From NCBI GenBank assembly GCA_904063045.1, contig CAJFCJ010000124.1, positions 1-21,638 on the forward strand: DNA of 21,638 bases. Reading direction: 5' to 3'. The position numbers and the translations under genes are program-made. The notes beneath the pieces are model-generated. The model made no database searches. It was not told the origin of the DNA and worked only from the letters and a program-made list of their open reading frames with translations. Of this stretch, positions 18,932 to 21,638 are shown piece by piece. Positions within the stretch are counted from its first letter, which is position 1. Every line of letters begins with the position of its first letter. The stretch is from Dimorphilus gyrociliatus (lineage: Eukaryota; Annelida; Polychaeta; Dinophilidae).

Positions 18932-19138
18932 GGGGCTGTTGAAAACGCCCATTTTGCAGTTATTTTCGGGTGAGATTTTGAGTTGAGAAAGGGTTAGGAA
19001 AAATATTCCAACAATTGATTTGTAATTAGGTGGGTCCAAACTAAGGGTTAGGAGCAATGAAGCGCTTAAAAAAGGGTCCAGGGCTGGGTTAGGGCTAGGG
19101 TAAAACGGCAAAACTGTGGGCGTTTTTCAACAACATCC
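18932..19138 (+). mobile_element. MITE, 207 bp, copy 4, with 9-bp target-site duplication
   Basis: Flanked by AATTTTTCC at 18923-18931 and 19139-19147, a perfect 9-bp duplication. Terminal inverted repeats GGGGCTGTTGAAAACGCCCA and, reversed at the right end, GGATGTTGTTGAAAAACGCC. Same length as copy 2 but in the opposite internal orientation (GGTTAGGG rather than CCCTAACC). Interior G-rich with GGGTTAGGGCTAGGG. No coding capacity. Confidence 0.9.
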
Positions 19139-19329
19139 AATTTTTCCTATACCTTAAAAGTAAAGGAAAAATCCAACACACCTATAATCCTAGGTTGAGT
19201 TGTAACCTGAAACAAAGCCTAATCATTATCAGATAATAAGAAAGTCTTGAGGTTAAAATTGATGAAGTTTAAAAATATTTATTATCTGAAAAAAATGAAT
19301 ATTCTCTAATTGTTAAGATTATCATATTA

Positions 19330-19372
19330 GAAATGTGTCATAGGTTAAAAACAAAGCACATAAAATTTGTTG
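19330..19372. repeat. Short repeat shared with 20,962-21,003
   Basis: AGAAATGTGTCATAG...ACAAAGCACATAAAATT here corresponds to AGAAATGTGTCATAG...ACAAGGCACATGAAATT downstream, same orientation, a few mismatches over about 42 bp. Probably remains of one dispersed element. Confidence 0.6.
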
Positions 19373-19394
19373 GTCTAAGCAGAGACATGTCAGT

Positions 19395-19470
19395 GGATAT
19401 GTGCATTGCATTGGGAGTAGCACTTGACTAGAAATGAAATAGATACTAATAGTTTCAGACCTCCTATTTA
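19395..19470 (+). repeat. Possible tRNA-derived SINE head
   Basis: GGAGTAGCACTTGACTAGAA followed by ATGAAA and, 20 bp on, AGTTTCAGACCTCC closely resembles the D-arm end, anticodon arm (loop CTAGAAA) and B box of a tRNA. The anticodon stem and acceptor do not pair well, so it is not a functional tRNA gene. No tail was defined. Confidence 0.35.
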
Positions 19471-19659
19471 CTGTACAAATTCGTGCATTATATAGAGTAG
19501 TTCAATGTTATATTTTATTAGATACATGATGTCAAACAAATTTGGTAGTTTACCAGAACTTTTGAATGTAAAATAAATACATTTTTAAGATTTCATTTTT
19601 TAATTCATATAAAAAGGATAATCATCAAGGTATAAATTATAAGAAAAATAGGATAATAA

Positions 19660-20028
19660 GAACAACCAGCACCGTTTATAGCAATTGTTTGGTAAATTTA
19701 CGATCTCAGTTGAATTCATTGAATTGTCACTAGCTGCAAATAAATAGCTGTCAGTTTTATAGTAAAAACCTAACCATGATATATCTTTTCCATTTTCACT
19801 TCCAATGAGATTTGAGGAAAAAAGACGTTGCTAGATATATGGGTTATAAAATCTATTTAGTATGAACAATCCAGCGCTAGTTGTAGTATCAGTTTTAACA
19901 CTTGAATCATCATATTTGGCCAAACTAATTCTTGTTCCTGTATTGTAAAGTATTAGTGAAGTTCTACTATCGTTTCTAAGTGATGCAGCTATTGAAAAGA
20001 AGTACATTCCAGATTGCTTAATTCTTAA
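19660..20028 (-). pseudogene. C1q/TNF-like domain relic with an internal stop
   Basis: A minus-strand frame reads LRIKQSGMYFFSIAASLRND, then TSLILYNTGTRISL, a T/S-rich stretch and AGLFILN, and, past a single TAG at 19831-19833, GSENGKDISWLGFYYKTDSY and LFAASDN. The SG-YFFS start, ALYN-G strand and WLGFYY end follow the strand order of a C1q globular head (secreted, trimeric, lectin- or adhesion-like in invertebrates). The start of the domain and any signal or collagen region are missing, and the stop breaks it, so it is called a pseudogene. A TNF-like relative is the alternative. Confidence 0.5.
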
Positions 20029-20390
20029 AGATTATCTGATTTATCTTAACATTTAAACCATCCTTATATTTTCTGTTCTAATCAATTACCTAACCAGATT
20101 TTAGTTTAGAAGAAAAAACTAAATATTTTCTGAAATCATTTGTTCAATCAACATATATTTTTCGATTCATTGCGCGCAAAGATCCTCTCTCGGGATAGCA
20201 ATTGAGTATTTACACAAAAGATGTATATCTCTCAATGGAAAAATTGATTCTCAATATTTAATTTGTGAAGTAAAATTTATTTTCAAAGAATAGTCAGCGT
20301 ATGATCATTTTAAAGTGAATTGTTAAGTATTAAAGAAGACAAATAGTGTAATTAGGGTTCAGAATTCTATCATGAGTATGAAAATTACCT
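20029..20390. other. No gene seen
   Basis: AT-rich; it would contain the upstream exons of the C1q-like gene if they survived, but none was recognised. Confidence 0.45.
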
Positions 20391-20480
20391 CTATAATCCT
20401 TAATAATCTAAATAATCTATAATCCTTAATAATCTAAATAATCTATAATCCTTAATAATCTAAATAATCTATAATCCTTT
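20391..20480. repeat. 26-bp tandem repeat, about 3.4 copies
   Basis: The unit begins CTATAATCCTTAATAATCTA and restarts at 20391, 20417, 20443 and 20469 with no visible differences until the last partial copy. The unit itself contains smaller ATAATC-type repeats. Confidence 0.92.
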
Positions 20481-20627
20481 AATCTATTTCGAAGTTAATA
20501 GCAGTACAAAAATCAGTTATAGTAGAAGACATCAATTTAAAAATATTATTAAATAAAAACCAAAAATGTAGCTATTTAAGACTTAGTAGTTATCTTGTAT
20601 GGTAATGTGTTGTTCATAATTTAGTAA

Positions 20628-20655
20628 TACAGTGCTGGCCAAGAAGTTCTTGATA
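20628..20655 (+). mobile_element. Possible Tc1/mariner terminal repeat
   Basis: TACAGTGCTGGCCAAGAAGT starts at a TA dinucleotide and resembles the CAGTG..GGCCAAAAGT ends of Tc1-like transposons. No matching inverted end or transposase was found nearby, so at most one end survives. Confidence 0.35.
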
Positions 20656-21217
20656 CATTTGCTTTTTTCTACAGTATACAGATTATTACAGTATCATATT
20701 ATGAGGCAAAACAGAATAGTTTATTGAAAATCAATGATCCAATGATTTACTTCCGGTCACTAATTTCCAATTCTATTCCCTGTGATTAAAATAAATTAAA
20801 TATCCTTCAGACAATCCCAGGAAGGTTTAGTAAACTCTTCTACTCTACACAAAAGTCACACAGGCCGATTAAAAGTTTAAAGATAAAATATATTGGAAAG
20901 TTAAACTACTTTTTAAAGCTATTGACTTGTTTTTGAGCTATAATTAATCTATTTTTAGATTAAGAAATGTGTCATAGTTCACAAACAAGGCACATGAAAT
21001 TATAATTATTATCTCTGTTTTTGTGCGCTTAGAAGAGATAATATATTTGACTGAATAACCTGTGAAAATTTCACAAAAAAATCCGTAATACACAATTATT
21101 AACCTTTCCTTTCATTTTCGTTATCAGATAATGAATGTATCAGGGGTTAGATGCCTAGGCCTAATATTTATCAATATCCCTAGTTTTTTCTTGTTAAACA
21201 CACCGATAAGTAAAGTG
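20656..21217. other. No gene seen: upstream of the dioxygenase-like gene
   Basis: AT-rich spacer containing the second copy of the 42-bp repeat (20962-21003). No other structure supportable. Confidence 0.45.
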
Positions 21218-21226
21218 TATATAAAA
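21218..21226 (+). promoter_or_regulatory. TATA box of the dioxygenase-like gene
   Basis: TATATAAAA, 73-81 bp before the ATG at 21299, giving a predicted 5' UTR of about 45-50 nt. Confidence 0.5.
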
Positions 21227-21298
21227 GCTCAATTTTTGAAAACGTTTAATTATTTGATGTGAAGAGAAAACTAAAAGTTTATTTTACGAATTTGAAAT

Positions 21299-21638
21299 AT
21301 GACAGAATCAGAACCAATTGGTTTTACTGGTGAATGCCATCCTGAAATATTTACAAAACCACCTAAAAATGCGAAAAAAGGTGGACAATTGACAAAAGAA
21401 CAAGTTGATTTCTTTTTCAGGGAAGGTTATTTGATTATAGACAAACTATTTGACATTGAAAATGAAATTAATCCTTGTTTGAAAGCTATGGACTCTATTG
21501 TGGAGAATTGTGCAAATATTCTTTATAAAGCTGGAAAAATTACGAATAAACATGAAGATAAAGGTTCTCATGAACGTTTAACTTATTTATCAAAAGAATA
21601 TCCCGATGCTGATGTTATCGCTTATAAATTTGGTGGTT
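21299..21638 (+). CDS. Phytanoyl-CoA dioxygenase (PhyH)-like protein, N-terminal part
   Basis: An ATG at 21299 opens a frame of 113 codons that runs off the window. The segment LTKEQVDFFFREGYLIIDKL (about residues 31-50) is the typical start of PhyH-family Fe(II)/2-oxoglutarate dioxygenases, where a helix ending in F-x-x-x-G-Y/F-hydrophobic precedes the jelly-roll core. The following helix (about 50-80) and the SHERLTYLSKEYPD segment fit the family. The metal-binding H-x-D...H lies beyond the window, so catalysis cannot be judged. Family members hydroxylate acyl-CoAs or other small substrates; the substrate is unknown here. There is no intron in the visible part. Confidence 0.7.
   Translation, partial: MTESEPIGFTGECHPEIFTKPPKNAKKGGQLTKEQVDFFFREGYLIIDKLFDIENEINPCLKAMDSIVENCANILYKAGKITNKHEDKGSHERLTYLSKEYPDADVIAYKFGG

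Noticed and set aside
18881-19111. 76-codon minus-strand ORF
   Set aside because: Almost entirely the translation of the MITE at 18932-19138; the repeated proline/leucine pattern comes from CCCTAA-type tracts.
19395-19470. Functional tRNA gene
   Set aside because: The anticodon stem does not pair and no acceptor stem can be drawn; a SINE-like relic fits better.
20391-20480. CRISPR array
   Set aside because: The repeats are head-to-tail with no spacers, AT-only in character, in a eukaryotic genome.

Overview
The window is about 70% AT, has split genes with very small introns (about 57 to 165 bp) that use ordinary GT-AG signals, carries metazoan-specific families (DEG/ENaC channel, LDLa/LRR receptor, C1q-like domain) and is crowded with transposon debris. 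It is nuclear DNA of an invertebrate animal. Several genes have a TATA box close to the start codon, and the channel gene has an arthropod-style TCAGT initiator, so an arthropod (for example a chelicerate) is possible. The sequence alone does not settle the phylum.

Layout. 1-1836 (minus): the 5' three exons of a Mutator-like (MULE) transposase with PHD-like and FLYWCH zinc fingers; the gene runs off the left edge. 1837-3411: its upstream flank, one short unassigned coding fragment and a dispersed repeat block. 3412-6582 (minus): a complete four-exon DEG/ENaC sodium-channel subunit of 962 aa, almost twice the usual size because about 500 residues are inserted in the ectodomain. 7140-7830 and 12155-12845: two copies of a 691-bp direct repeat differing at one base. 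Between them lie a decayed LGR-type GPCR (LDLa + LRR + first helices), unassigned coding fragments, and an apparently intact four-exon, four-helix membrane protein gene (10680-11634, minus). 13300-14170: a second, dead MULE fragment. 14509-19138: a cluster of about 207-bp MITE-like elements, two with perfect 9-bp target-site duplications. Among these sits a two-exon gene for a small secreted, cationic, four-cysteine peptide (15240-15610, plus). 19660-20028: a broken C1q-like domain. 21299-end (plus): start of a phytanoyl-CoA dioxygenase-like gene.

The genes form no operon or obvious pathway. The likely intact units are the channel, the four-helix protein, the secreted peptide, the dioxygenase-like gene and probably the transposase. 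The rest is relics and repeats. The best candidates for something undescribed are the channel with the giant ectodomain insertion, the secreted four-cysteine peptide, and the 9-bp-TSD MITE family with telomere-like motifs. Exon joins were made by eye and checked by reading phase only; no database search was possible.
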